64,000 bases of DNA from Bacillus sp. FJAT-44742. Its GTDB lineage: Bacteria > Bacillota > Bacilli > Bacillales > Marinococcaceae. Below, piece by piece: positions 52,316 to 60,442 of this stretch (its first letter is position 1; each line of letters opens with the position of its first letter). The DNA lies in NCBI RefSeq assembly GCF_002797315.1, contig NZ_KZ454936.1, positions 3,586,078 to 3,650,077 on the forward strand, read 5' to 3'. Made by a program: the position numbers and the translations under genes. Under the pieces are notes generated by a model. The model saw only the letters and a program-made list of their open reading frames with translations, had not been told where the DNA came from and made no database searches.

Positions 52316-52912
52316 TTATTTAGCAAACACGTGGTCTCCGATTCGGATAGTCTCTTCTCTGGTAGCAATCCAGTGGTTGGATGCTGTGGCTGGGTTATAA
52401 AAGAAGAGAGACCCATTTCCCTGTCCTTCGAATGCAAGAGCTTCCTGGACAGCTTTTTTCGCTTCGCTGTCAGCGGGATTATTGATTGAGCCGTTTGTAA
52501 CAGGTTCAAAAGCATAGTTGCCAGTAGGAGAAACTTCGTATACTACATCATTAATAGTATTAGGGAACTCATCACTTTCCACACGATTAAGAACAACTGT
52601 AGCAACAGCTACTTTTCCCGCGTATGGCTCTCCTTTAGCTTCTGAGTGCACAACACGGGCCAGCAAATCTTTTTCATTTTCACTGATGCTCTGTGGTACA
52701 GTTAATTGCTCACCTGGGTTAACAGCGGCACTGTTTGTGTTGTTAAGAGACTTTACCTCTTCAACAGCAACGCCATAGTCCTTGGCGATTGACCACAAAG
52801 ATTCCCCGTTCTCAATAGTATGAGTAGACTGTGCTTGAGCAGCTGCTCCTATTGTGAAAAATGCTGCTGCTGATAAAACAGCAACTTTTATTCCTGTAAA
52901 TTTTTTTAACAT
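52316..52912 (-). CDS. LysM-containing cell wall hydrolase, SleB/CwlJ family
   Basis: 198 residues: signal peptide (AAAQAQ end near 28), LysM at about 30-73 (HTIENGESLWSIAKDYGV), then a hydrolase_2 domain at about 80-198 starting LLARVVHSEAKGEPYAGKVAVA, where the Glu in HSEAKGE is the expected catalytic acid, and including LNRVESDEFPNTINDVVYE. Such enzymes cut spore cortex or cell wall glycan. AGGAGG upstream. Confidence 0.9.
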   Translation of the reverse strand: MLKKFTGIKVAVLSAAAFFTIGAAAQAQSTHTIENGESLWSIAKDYGVAVEEVKSLNNTNSAAVNPGEQLTVPQSISENEKDLLARVVHSEAKGEPYAGKVAVATVVLNRVESDEFPNTINDVVYEVSPTGNYAFEPVTNGSINNPADSEAKKAVQEALAFEGQGNGSLFFYNPATASNHWIATREETIRIGDHVFAK

Positions 52913-53199
52913 GGTAAAAACCTCCTGTTTGTGTTTTTTTCACTATGGGTATAGTAACAAGAGGTATGTCATATATCTTCAGGAAAAAGTAACCATAGTG
53001 TATTTTCTAAGGTGAGAATCTCTTTATTTAAGGGCTGAAGGCTGTTTTTTAAAAAAAAATGACAGACGTAACGCAATTGAAACATTACCTAGATGTTAGT
53101 TTTAAAGAGTAAAATTTCCTTTTTAATCCTTGGTTGAAGCTCTTTACATAGAAGGAAGTAAAAATGGTAACGAACCTTTCATACCAAGGAGGGGATCCG

Positions 53200-53613
53200 A
53201 TGTACAAGAAAGCTGTGGTAGGTGTTGATGGATCAGAGTTATCTATAAAAGCAATAACTCAGGTTTTAAATTTAAAAGGAGTTATAAGGGAAGTTGACCT
53301 CCTTTTTGTCGTAGATGGATCACATATGAAGGTGGATTTTTCAGATGGCTGGAAAGGGCTGGGCCTTTCAAAAGCTAAGGAGGAAAGGCTTAAACATTTA
53401 GAAAAAGAAGTAATAGAATCAGGAGTTTGCTGTAATAAGCATATACTAAGAGGCGATCCTGCCGTGGGCATTACTTCCTTTGCAGCTGCGAATCAGAGTG
53501 ATCTTATTGTGTTAGGGAGCAGAGGGTTAAATTCTCTTCAGCAATTTATTCTGGGGAGTGTAAGTGAAAAGGTGCTTCACACTTCTCCTTGTACAGTACT
53601 TATTATTAAATAA
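53200..53613 (+). CDS. Universal stress protein, UspA family (copy 2)
   Basis: 137 residues from MYKKAVVGVDGSELSIKA (AAGGAGG upstream). ATP-binding pattern VGVDGS and GSRGLNSLQQFILGSVS near residues 109-125. About the same size as copy 1 at 40248 and clearly paralogous in the C-terminal motif. Monocistronic. Confidence 0.9.
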   Translation: MYKKAVVGVDGSELSIKAITQVLNLKGVIREVDLLFVVDGSHMKVDFSDGWKGLGLSKAKEERLKHLEKEVIESGVCCNKHILRGDPAVGITSFAAANQSDLIVLGSRGLNSLQQFILGSVSEKVLHTSPCTVLIIK

Positions 53614-54029
53614 CCGGAAAAGAAAAGAACCTCTTTTCTTTTTCAGAGCTTTTGCGCTTGCTTTTCTGCAGGTGTCTCGTGATTTTTGAACAATCAACGA
53701 TCTCGAGAAAAGACGTGCCGGATGAATTATTCAATGGCTTTCTGCGTTCAATCAGCTGTCCGCCCTCTCTCCCAAGAATGATGATGGACGTGGAGCCAGT
53801 CTTCGGATTTTCTGAATGCTAATTTGTATGTCACCAGAATGTTAGTGAGAGGCAAAAAACAGGTAAAAAACGAAATAGAGTTTGCCTGATTATAGTAAAC
53901 GTGATAAAGTACCACGCGCCAGCCGGATCATCTAACAGTTTTGAACAAAAATAAGGCTCCAGTTATCAAAAGATGATAATTGGAGCCTTATTTACATAGT
54001 GAAACAGTTTTGTGCCACCCTCTTGGGCA
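53614..54029. other. Intergenic region with a strong terminator, no gene recognised
   Basis: 53640-53830 has protein-like minus-strand segments interrupted by stops that could not be assigned. At 53951-53991 is a strong hairpin ATAAGGCTCCA/TGGAGCCTTAT extended by TTATCA/TGATAA, suited to end the minus-strand GerMN gene. Confidence 0.5.
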
Positions 54030-54881
54030 TTAATTTATCGTACTGTATTCTCCGCCTTCATGAGAGAATGGTTCGCTTCCATCCAAATGCCCAAATAATG
54101 TTTCTTGTTCTTCGCCATTAATATGAATTTTAGTCTGGTTGTATCCAAATTGTTTCATAATGGCTGTTATTTGGCTGATAACAGCCATTTCTCCGCTTGA
54201 ACCAAGGTTTGACTCAAGGAAAGCCGAGTTAAAAGAAACAATAGCTACCCCGTTTTCTGTGATGACAGACTGTACCTCTGTATTTTCATCTAGTAAAGAA
54301 ACAAGGTTTTCATGTTCAGGTCCTTGAACCCAGCTTCTTAATGCAGCCAGAGGAAGTTCACTCTCTGTTTCCGCATCCACTGTACGCTCTTCGCGATAAA
54401 TTTCCATTAACTGATCGTCAGAAAAATAAAGGGAAACGGTTTCGGTTACTCCTTCTTCTTCATCTGTAACTTCAGTTTCTTCTTCATTTACTGCTTCTTC
54501 TTGTCCTTCTTCAGGTACGGTGTCTTCTGTGCTGCTTTCATTATTGTCTTCATGCTCAGCAGCAGGGTCGACTTCAGTTTCTTCTTCCTGAACGGCTTCA
54601 TCTGAAGACTCTTCAGTGGATTCCTCTGTGCTTTCCTCTGTTACATCCTCAATGTCTTCCGTTTCTTCTTCAGCAGCTTCTTCAACGGCAGCTTCTTCTT
54701 CACCTTCAGTAGTTCCTTCTTCAGCAGCTTCTTCTCCTGTACTTTCTGTTTCTTCTTCAATTGTTGTTTCTTCAACTTCAGAACCTTCATCGACCTCATT
54801 AGGACTTGTCCCTTGACCGCAAGCCGCTAATGCCATAAAGCTGACCATTAAAATAGTGATAAAAAATAATAAATGTTTCAT
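54030..54881 (-). CDS. GerMN-domain lipoprotein with long acidic linker
   Basis: 283 residues: lipobox LAAC (Cys21), about 120 residues of Glu/Ser/Thr repeats (TEESTEESTEESS), then a GerMN domain (about 148-270) with VSLYFSDDQL, ELPLAALRSWVQGP and AIVSFNSAFLESN. GerMN is found in the germination/sporulation protein GerM and related lipoproteins; the family lacks a known reaction. The linker is extreme even for this acidic secretome. Confidence 0.85.
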   Translation of the reverse strand: MKHLLFFITILMVSFMALAACGQGTSPNEVDEGSEVEETTIEEETESTGEEAAEEGTTEGEEEAAVEEAAEEETEDIEDVTEESTEESTEESSDEAVQEEETEVDPAAEHEDNNESSTEDTVPEEGQEEAVNEEETEVTDEEEGVTETVSLYFSDDQLMEIYREERTVDAETESELPLAALRSWVQGPEHENLVSLLDENTEVQSVITENGVAIVSFNSAFLESNLGSSGEMAVISQITAIMKQFGYNQTKIHINGEEQETLFGHLDGSEPFSHEGGEYSTIN

Positions 54882-55069
54882 GAGTGCTCCCTTCTTAAAT
54901 CCTTGCTATTTTACCCTTTCAATGTGTTAGTCGATACGTGCCGAAAAAGGTTACAGAAAGTAGCTAAAAAAATTTTAAAAAAAGTCCAAAAAGTATTGAA
55001 CTGTAATTGCACCTGTTATATAATACATTTACAAAATAAAATATGTTATGAAACAGAGGAGGAGAAAAG

Positions 55070-55216
55070 ATGAGTAGAAAAGAGCGGAAAAACATGATCT
55101 CATTTATTTCACGTATCAGAGGGATGGAGGAAAGTAAACTTTCCATTATGACAGATGACGAAGTGGAACATATTTATGAACGAACGTATTATTCTCACGA
55201 AACTATCACTGAATAA
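55070..55216 (+). CDS. Small BH0509-like protein
   Basis: 48 residues, MSRKERKNMISFISRI then TDDEVEHIYERTYY; perfect GAGGAGG site. The pattern recalls a family of tiny Bacillaceae proteins (BH0509 type) without known function. It has its own terminator. Confidence 0.6.
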   Translation: MSRKERKNMISFISRIRGMEESKLSIMTDDEVEHIYERTYYSHETITE

Positions 55217-55220
55217 GAGT

Positions 55221-55253
55221 AAGGCCTGCTGAAAATAGCAGGCCTTTTTTTAT
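55221..55253 (+). terminator. Terminator of the small protein gene
   Basis: Stem AAGGCCTGCT/AGCAGGCCTT plus seven T. Confidence 0.87.
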
Positions 55254-55281
55254 GTAATCAGAGAATAGAGAGAAAGGTCCC

Positions 55282-55310
55282 TTGACAACTTTTCATTATT
55301 TTCTTAAAAT
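55282..55310 (+). promoter_or_regulatory. Sigma-A promoter of the solo helix-turn-helix gene
   Basis: TTGACA (55282-55287), 17-base spacer, TAAAAT (55305-55310). Confidence 0.7.
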
Positions 55311-55346
55311 TCAGTTAATATGTAAGCGTTTTCAAAGGAGGCTGGA

Positions 55347-55517
55347 ATGAAAAGGACACGTTATTCAAACGAATTTAAATGTCAGGTTGTAAAGGAGGCA
55401 ATGAAAAGAGGCAATCAGTCATGGGTAGCGAGAAAATATGTTATTAGTGTAGGTCTTGTAAACAGGTGGATAGTAGAATACCAGGAAGGCAAGTTAGTAG
55501 AAAACAAAGAAAGATAA
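55347..55517 (+). CDS. Stand-alone transposase-type helix-turn-helix protein
   Basis: 56 residues: MKRTRYSNEFKCQVVKEAMK, then WVARKYVISVGLVNRWIVEY. This is the N-terminal DNA-binding domain of IS3-type transposase OrfA, but the frame ends right after it, with no catalytic part, OrfB or terminal repeats nearby. It has a promoter and an AAGGAGG site, so it may be a surviving domesticated fragment rather than junk. Confidence 0.65.
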   Translation: MKRTRYSNEFKCQVVKEAMKRGNQSWVARKYVISVGLVNRWIVEYQEGKLVENKER

Positions 55518-55628
55518 TCCTTGGCCAAAGTCTTTTGTTTTTCCCTAAAAAATTTGTAAGACTTTCCCTCCTGCATTATACTCTGCATGCTATAATATTA
55601 GTGATTTAATTCAGGAAGGTGAATTCAC

Positions 55629-55899
55629 TTGAGGAAATTATCCAACAAGGGCTTATTTTTCTTTATTTCTACACTTGCTGTTTTATATGGCATATTATAT
55701 TGGGTTTTTGCTTTATCTTTAAATTCTTAATAAGCGTTCTGAAAAGAGGGAGCTCTACAGATGTTTATCTGTTAGGGCTTTTCTTCTTGGAGTCAGCGTT
55801 GTTTACATATATCGTTTAAAAGATAACACAGGGGTTTTTGCCTTTGTAACATTTATGATGAAAGAACGTCTAAGAAAGGGGAGGGAGAATGGTGAATGA
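55629..55899 (+). pseudogene. Frameshifted small membrane protein upstream of sigX
   Basis: A TTG with AAGGTGA upstream opens MRKLSNKGLFFFISTLAVLY and stops after 33 codons at a TAA (55728). Removing one T there joins a frame NKRSEKRELYRCLSVRAFLL to a TGA at 55897, overlapping the sigX start. The product would be an about 89-residue membrane protein. The shift may be real or a sequence error. No family recognised. Confidence 0.4.
55845..55870 (+). promoter_or_regulatory. SigX-type autoregulatory promoter
   Basis: TGTAAC (55845-55850), 16 bases, CGTC (55867-55870), matching the B. subtilis SigX pattern TGTAAC-N16/17-CGWC, 19 bases before sigX. Confidence 0.75.
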
Positions 55900-56431
55900 A
55901 GAATTTGACAGGATTTATGAAACTTACCACCAATCCCTGTTTCAGTACTTATTTTATTTAGTGAAAAACCGAGACACAGCAGAAGAGCTGGTGCAGGAAG
56001 TTTATATTAAGGTCTTTCAGTCTTATGCAGGATTTGAAGGCAAAAGCAGTGAAAAAACATGGTTGTATTCTGTTGCCAGGCATGTGGGTATTGACTGGAT
56101 CCGCAAGCAAAATCGGCAGAAACGCAAGTGGCTTGGCTTATTCTCTGTGGCTTCAGAGGAAGAGATTAAAGATCCATCTCCACTCCCAGATGAAATCGTG
56201 ATGTCGAGAGATGGTATTCAAATGATTTATTCAAGCTTGCAGAAATGTAATTTAGATCAACAGCAAGTGATTATATTAAGGTATATTGACTCGTTAACCA
56301 TCAAGGAAACCGCTGAGATATTAAATTGGTCAGAAAGCAAAGTGAAAACAACTCAACACCGAGCGATACAAAAACTAAAAGAATTAACGGGGGAAGTTGT
56401 ATCTTCAGCGGTAAAGGAGGGGGAAGGATGA
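55889..56431 (+). CDS. sigX: ECF RNA polymerase sigma factor SigX
   Basis: 180 residues. Region 2: YHQSLFQYLFYLVKNRDTAEELVQEVYIKVF (split: YHQSLFQYL, TAEELVQEVYIKVF) and FEGKSSEKTWLYSVARHVGIDW; region 4: IILRYIDSLTIKETAEILN and ESKVKTTQHRAIQKL. These stretches resemble B. subtilis SigX, which responds to cell envelope stress. The anti-sigma gene overlaps the stop by ATGA, and a SigX-type promoter lies upstream, so autoregulation is likely. GGGGAGGGA site. Confidence 0.92.
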   Translation: MVNEEFDRIYETYHQSLFQYLFYLVKNRDTAEELVQEVYIKVFQSYAGFEGKSSEKTWLYSVARHVGIDWIRKQNRQKRKWLGLFSVASEEEIKDPSPLPDEIVMSRDGIQMIYSSLQKCNLDQQQVIILRYIDSLTIKETAEILNWSESKVKTTQHRAIQKLKELTGEVVSSAVKEGEG

Positions 56432-57663
56432 AGAAAAGAGATTTTCAAAGACAACACATAGAAAACACTCTCCGTGATATGCCTGAGATTAGGGATTCTC
56501 GTTCAAAAGCGGAAATCTATTCCCTTATTAAAAAGAAACAGAGCAAAGAGGTCCGAAAGAAAAAATGGCTGATGCCCGCAACAGCCTTTACGGTCGCCTG
56601 CACTGTGTTCCTTCTCCTGTTTCCTTCATTGCTTAGTGAAATGTTTCAATCTGTCTCTTCTGATAATCAGGAGGCAGGATTAGTGAGGAGCGGGGACTCT
56701 CAAGTTAATCCTTCCATAGATGAAAGGATGCCTATGGAAAAAGGGAAAAGTGAACATTTTTTTGCTGAGGACTTTTCCGCTGAAAGAGCTGATGATGAAT
56801 CAGCTTTGACGATGGGAGGCGAGAAGTATACGCCGGCACTTCAGCAACAGGATCTGAAGAACAACGAAACAACAATAACAACTCCTTACATGGATCCAGG
56901 AGCCCAATTTATCATCCCCCTTACTTTCATTGTTAAAGATGACCAAACGGAAGAGGAGGCAATTATTCATTTAGCTAATGATTACGCAAGAGAAGAACTT
57001 GGTTTAGATCCGGTGTTTTCAGAGGACATTTTGTGGGAATCAACAGCTGACAAGGTAATGGAAGCTCATTTCTTGAAAGATGCTCAAGGATTAAGCAGCC
57101 TGGAAAGCCAAATGCTTTTTACTGGAATGATAGAAAGCTTTCGTTATAATCCCGTTGAAAAGGTTTTATTTTACCAGAATGGCCATAAGGGTGTTTCTAT
57201 AGGGAACTACGGGTTGATAGAGGAATTCGAGGTGTCGGAATCAAATAGAGGTTATTACGCTTACGAGACGGAAACTGGTTATCAATTACTCGTGAGCGGG
57301 AATAGCATCCAGGCTCCAGTATATAACGAAGACAATGAGCTTCTTTCCTTTAAAGAAACCATAAAAGCTATGGAGGAGTATGAAGAAACGGGAGAGACTG
57401 ATAGCGTCATTCCAGAAGGAGTATCGGTAGAGGAAGTCATAGAGGGAAATAGTGAGGTCACTATCAAGCTTTCCGAGGAGAGTGTTCTCCCAGAGGAAGA
57501 AGATACGATGATGATGATAGATGCTTTTTTGTTAACGGCGAACGATTTTAACTATGAAGCAGTTCGAATAGAGCACAATGTAAGTGAGTACGGTAAGATT
57601 TACAACTTAAACGAACAGCTGCCTGCTGCTATTGCCCCTAACGTCATTGGATATCATCGTTAA
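56428..57663 (+). CDS. rsiX: Anti-sigma-X factor RsiX
   Basis: 411 residues from the ATG overlapping the sigX stop. N-terminal cytoplasmic part (about 1-45, MKKRDFQRQHIENTLRDMPE), one membrane helix (about 46-72, PATAFTVACTVFLLLFPSLL), then a large extracellular domain. It should hold SigX at the membrane until envelope stress. Longer than the roughly 370-residue B. subtilis protein, with an acidic extracellular part. The extracellular sensor signal is unknown. Confidence 0.85.
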   Translation: MKKRDFQRQHIENTLRDMPEIRDSRSKAEIYSLIKKKQSKEVRKKKWLMPATAFTVACTVFLLLFPSLLSEMFQSVSSDNQEAGLVRSGDSQVNPSIDERMPMEKGKSEHFFAEDFSAERADDESALTMGGEKYTPALQQQDLKNNETTITTPYMDPGAQFIIPLTFIVKDDQTEEEAIIHLANDYAREELGLDPVFSEDILWESTADKVMEAHFLKDAQGLSSLESQMLFTGMIESFRYNPVEKVLFYQNGHKGVSIGNYGLIEEFEVSESNRGYYAYETETGYQLLVSGNSIQAPVYNEDNELLSFKETIKAMEEYEETGETDSVIPEGVSVEEVIEGNSEVTIKLSEESVLPEEEDTMMMIDAFLLTANDFNYEAVRIEHNVSEYGKIYNLNEQLPAAIAPNVIGYHR

Positions 57664-57784
57664 ACCACTGCTTTGGAGGTAACGAGGAATGATGATTTAC
57701 AAAAATAGATGATAGAGGGTGAGTTTTGAGAAAAGGGAAATTAGCTGCAGAAAAATAAACTCACTTAAAAAAATGAAATAAAGT

Positions 57785-57815
57785 ACAGAGAACTGCGCGT
57801 GGCGGTTCTCTGTTT
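57785..57815 (+). terminator. Terminator of sigX-rsiX
   Basis: Stem ACAGAGAAC/GTTCTCTGT followed by T-rich sequence. Confidence 0.8.
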
Positions 57816-57912
57816 CTTTCTCTAAAGCTGGCTATCTATGAAGAGTCGGGCCAATATACCTTCTTAAGCAAGTGATTATTCAGAAAATAAGGAAATGTTG
57901 TACTATGTGTCG

Positions 57913-57941
57913 TTGACGTGGAAATAGGAGGATGCTATAAT
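57913..57941 (+). promoter_or_regulatory. Sigma-A promoter of the ABC ATPase gene
   Basis: TTGACG (57913-57918), exactly 17 bases, TATAAT (57936-57941). It is followed closely by a Fur box. Confidence 0.85.
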
Positions 57942-57952
57942 TTAGCTTGTAA

Positions 57953-57967
57953 TGAAAATCATTATCA
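57953..57967 (+). promoter_or_regulatory. Fur box
   Basis: TGAAAATCATTATCA, one mismatch to the 7-1-7 Fur core TGATAATNATTATCA, just downstream of the -10. Iron-dependent repression is expected. Confidence 0.85.
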
Positions 57968-58041
57968 ATTAAATTGTAATAATTCTAAAATAGAAGTTTT
58001 TTATAAAACATATATTTTTTGCTCGCCTGGGAGGGTCAAGC

Positions 58042-59103
58042 ATGAGTTTTATACACTTACAACAATTAACAAAGTTTTTTAACAAAACTTCATTAAAACC
58101 AGCTGTCGACCAAATTGATTTAGAGATAAAAAAAGGTGAGATTATTACCTTTCTTGGGCCGAGCGGTTGCGGAAAGACTACCACACTGAGAATGATTGCG
58201 GGCTTTGAACAGCCAAGTGTCGGCTCTATCAGTATCGACGGCAAGTCAGTATCGGATAGTAACTTTTCATTGCCTCCTGAAAAAAGAGGAATTGGAATGG
58301 TCTTTCAAGAATATGCTCTTTTCCCGCACCTGAATATTGAAAAGAACGTAATGTTTGGATTAAATAAATGGCGTCCGCGAGAGAGGAAAAAAAGAGCTGC
58401 TGAAGTACTAGAGCTAGTCGGACTTGAAAGCTATGCTGATCGATTTCCTAATGAACTGTCCGGCGGTCAGCAGCAGCGTGTCGCGCTGGCAAGAGCTTTA
58501 GCCCCTCGTCCTCATGTAGTACTAATGGACGAGCCATTTAGTAATCTGGACGCAGGTCTTAGAGAAAAGATGAGAATTGAAGTGACAAGCATCCTTCGCA
58601 AAGCAAACACAACAGCTATTATTGTAACCCATGACCAAAAGGATGCCTTTGCAGTGTCTGACCGTGTCGTAGTAATGAAGGAAGGCGTCATTCAGCAAAT
58701 TGCTGCTCCAAAGGAAATGTACCGTTGCCCTAAAAACTGTTTCGTAGCTCAGTTTGTAGGAAAAACTAATCTATTGAGCGGGAAGCTGTGTCCGGATATG
58801 AAACACGTAAATACTCATATAGGAAAAGTGTGTCTCCCTCAGCAATCAGAAACAATGATAGAAAATGTTAAGGTTTCAATACGGCCGGAAGGATGCCGTC
58901 TTGCAGAGCAAGGACGTTACAATGGAGAAGTAGTGCAAGTCACTTATGGCGGGGAGTATCAGGAACTCCAAGTGCGACTTGAGGAAGGAAACAGTGACAG
59001 TGTGGAGCCTATGGTGATCTATGCACCTATTGAGCAGGATATAGAAATAGGTTCATCTGTTTCGTTTGATATAACCCCTGAACTTGTAGCTTTAGTTGAG
59101 TAG
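58042..59103 (+). CDS. fbpC: Fur-controlled ABC transporter ATP-binding protein (FbpC-like, Fe3+)
   Basis: 353 residues: Walker A GPSGCGKTT (near 40-48), Q-loop FQEYALFPHL, signature LSGGQQQRVALARAL, Walker B VVLMDEPFSNLDAG, H-loop VTHDQ, and a C-terminal TOBE-type domain (about 240-353) of the FbpC/PotA class. The Fur box and the subtype point to ferric iron import. No binding protein or permease gene lies beside it, so it must pair with components elsewhere. The symbol is tentative. Confidence 0.87.
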   Translation: MSFIHLQQLTKFFNKTSLKPAVDQIDLEIKKGEIITFLGPSGCGKTTTLRMIAGFEQPSVGSISIDGKSVSDSNFSLPPEKRGIGMVFQEYALFPHLNIEKNVMFGLNKWRPRERKKRAAEVLELVGLESYADRFPNELSGGQQQRVALARALAPRPHVVLMDEPFSNLDAGLREKMRIEVTSILRKANTTAIIVTHDQKDAFAVSDRVVVMKEGVIQQIAAPKEMYRCPKNCFVAQFVGKTNLLSGKLCPDMKHVNTHIGKVCLPQQSETMIENVKVSIRPEGCRLAEQGRYNGEVVQVTYGGEYQELQVRLEEGNSDSVEPMVIYAPIEQDIEIGSSVSFDITPELVALVE

Positions 59104-59126
59104 AAAAATAGAAAGGTCCGGCTTTT

Positions 59127-59174
59127 TAAAAGCACTCCGAATTTTTTGTACTATAGAAATTCGGGGTGCTTTTC
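59127..59174 (+). terminator. Terminator of the ABC ATPase gene
   Basis: Stem AAAAGCACtCCGAATTT against AAATTCGGgGTGCTTTT. Confidence 0.8.
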
Positions 59175-59545
59175 TTGTGACTATTTTTATTAGGATCTGT
59201 TAAAGGTGAATGGTGATTTCTTATAAGTAGTATGGTGGTAGATAAAACCGCGAGGGGTCTTCAAATTGCATGAGCCGAAGATCACAGCAGGGTATCTTTC
59301 CAAGGAAGCTAAGGCAATACCCGACGTAAAGGCCCCCGTGAGTACTGATGAAGTGAAGAAAGAATGAGGAGCAAGGAAGCGACTTTTAACGAAACTCAAC
59401 AACAAGATGTAACTGAGATAAAAAAACGCTAATTTTCTCTCAAGGTGTTTAAAGTTCAGGTTCCAGCTAGAGACATTTGTCGAAAGAAAAAGAGGGAATA
59501 TCTGCTGTATTCTTCAAACTTCATAGAGAAATCATGCTATAGTAG
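59175..59545. other. Intergenic region with a doubtful 33-codon frame
   Basis: 59266-59367 (plus) starts at a TTG eight bases after GAGGGG and encodes MHEPKITAGYLSKEAKAIPD plus a Lys/Val-rich end; it might be a remnant. An extended -10 TGCTATAGT at 59535-59543 could start the structured RNA that follows. Confidence 0.35.
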
Positions 59546-59549
59546 TAAT

Positions 59550-59790
59550 AAACTTAAATCTCTTTCTGCTGTAAAGAGAATCTATAGAAGAACCAGGTGT
59601 ACTTAAGTAGTAATTTAATTTGTACACAGTCTTTTCGGCTCCAATAAACTGAAATTTCTGTTTATTGGGCAACCCAACTGTTGTATACAGGGTTGTATGC
59701 TTAAGGGAGGCGCCGGAAAATCATGCAGCAGTTCGGAAGCCTCCCGGTGCCGAAATTGAATCCTCAGGCAAAGCTTCATATTCCGAAGCT
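59550..59790 (+). ncRNA. Candidate structured RNA or leader: chain of perfect hairpins
   Basis: Six consecutive stems: TCTCTTT/AAAGAGA (59559-59579), GTGTAC/GTACAC (59597-59627), CCAATAAAC/GTTTATTGG (59641-59668), CAACCC/GGGTTG (59670-59695), GGGAGGC/GCCTCCC (59705-59745) and AGCTTC/GAAGCT (59772-59790). TTTCGGC (59633-59639) pairs with GCCGAAA (59749-59755) to enclose the middle three as a multi-branch junction. No T tract ends it; it leads into the gene at 59820. No known RNA class recognised. Confidence 0.55.
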
Positions 59791-59819
59791 AAAAATTTTA
59801 AAAAGGGTGATGGGAAAAA

Positions 59820-60125
59820 GTGAAAACAATCAGAAAGAAAGCAGATATTGAAGAGGTGCTTGGAGCATTCTCCCAGTATGCTGACTTTGATGTGACTGGC
59901 AACAAGTACTATTTGGTATTTAAGGATAGACAAAGAAATGGTCAGTGGACCTTAATGAATACAAATGGAAAATGGTCGGTGCATGGAAAAGGAGAAGAAT
60001 ACTGCGATCCTGAAGAAATGTTTTTAGCTTACAATGAACTGCTTACGTTCCTCTGGAAAAACAGAGCGGCTGTCAACTATACATTAAAAAACCAAAGCCG
60101 CAAAGGTCACTATATAAATGCGTAG
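59820..60125 (+). CDS. Small protein of unknown function behind a structured leader
   Basis: 101 residues, GTG start with AAGGGTGATGG upstream. It reads MKTIRKKADIEEVLGAFSQY, then NKYYLVFKDRQRNGQWTLMN and a Tyr/Cys-containing region DEYC-like (EEYCDPEEM), ending basic. No signal or membrane segment. Not recognised. A terminator follows, so it is the only gene of its transcript. Confidence 0.6.
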   Translation: MKTIRKKADIEEVLGAFSQYADFDVTGNKYYLVFKDRQRNGQWTLMNTNGKWSVHGKGEEYCDPEEMFLAYNELLTFLWKNRAAVNYTLKNQSRKGHYINA

Positions 60126-60135
60126 TATATGAATG

Positions 60136-60168
60136 AAAAAGCCGTCAGTCTTTCTGACGGCTTTTCTT
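60136..60168 (+). terminator. Terminator
   Basis: Stem AAAAGCCGTCAG/CTGACGGCTTTT with a five-base loop. Confidence 0.87.
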
Positions 60169-60192
60169 TTGGAATAAAAGGGGGAAACAGTG

Positions 60193-60237
60193 ATGGAAGG
60201 AATAAAAAAGGGTATAGCCAAATATTTATTAATATGA
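60193..60237 (+). CDS. Possible 14-residue peptide between two terminators
   Basis: MEGIKKGIAKYLLI, with AAGGGGG eight bases upstream, followed by a terminator hairpin TCCCTG/CAGGGA with T tract (60249-60290). The peptide is cationic and amphipathic. It may be a micro-ORF or a chance reading in a short RNA. Confidence 0.25.
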   Translation: MEGIKKGIAKYLLI

Positions 60238-60330
60238 CTATTTTAAATTCCCTGAGTGAATGAATGAAGAAAATCTCCAGGGATTTTTTGTTTTTGCTAG
60301 ACACCAGGAATAGGGTATGGCAAAATAATA

Positions 60331-60353
60331 AATTTTGACCACGGTAAACTATT
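60331..60353 (+). promoter_or_regulatory. MntR-like box 1
   Basis: TTTTGACCACGGTAAACT, an imperfect palindrome like Bacillus MntR sites. Confidence 0.55.
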
Positions 60354-60385
60354 TTTACTTAATGAAATAATATATTTTTTTTACA

Positions 60386-60408
60386 ATAATTTGCCCTTGG
60401 TAAATTAT
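60386..60408 (+). promoter_or_regulatory. MntR-like box 2
   Basis: Arms ATAATTTGCC and GGTAAATTAT around CTT (9 of 10 bases symmetric), close to Bacillus MntR sites, 35 bases before the gene. Manganese-dependent repression inferred. Confidence 0.65.
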
Positions 60409-60442
60409 TTTGTTTTGATTAAATAACTTGGAGGGGATGAAA

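Noticed and set aside
55619-55819. 66-codon frame in the other phase before sigX
   Set aside because: Its GTG lies within the ribosome site region and the phase does not join the sigX-proximal frame; the frame from 55629 has better start context.
59723-59850. Plus-strand frame starting MQQFGSLPVPKLN
   Set aside because: Spacing to GGGAGG is too long and the stretch lies in the hairpin region; it also overlaps the gene at 59820.
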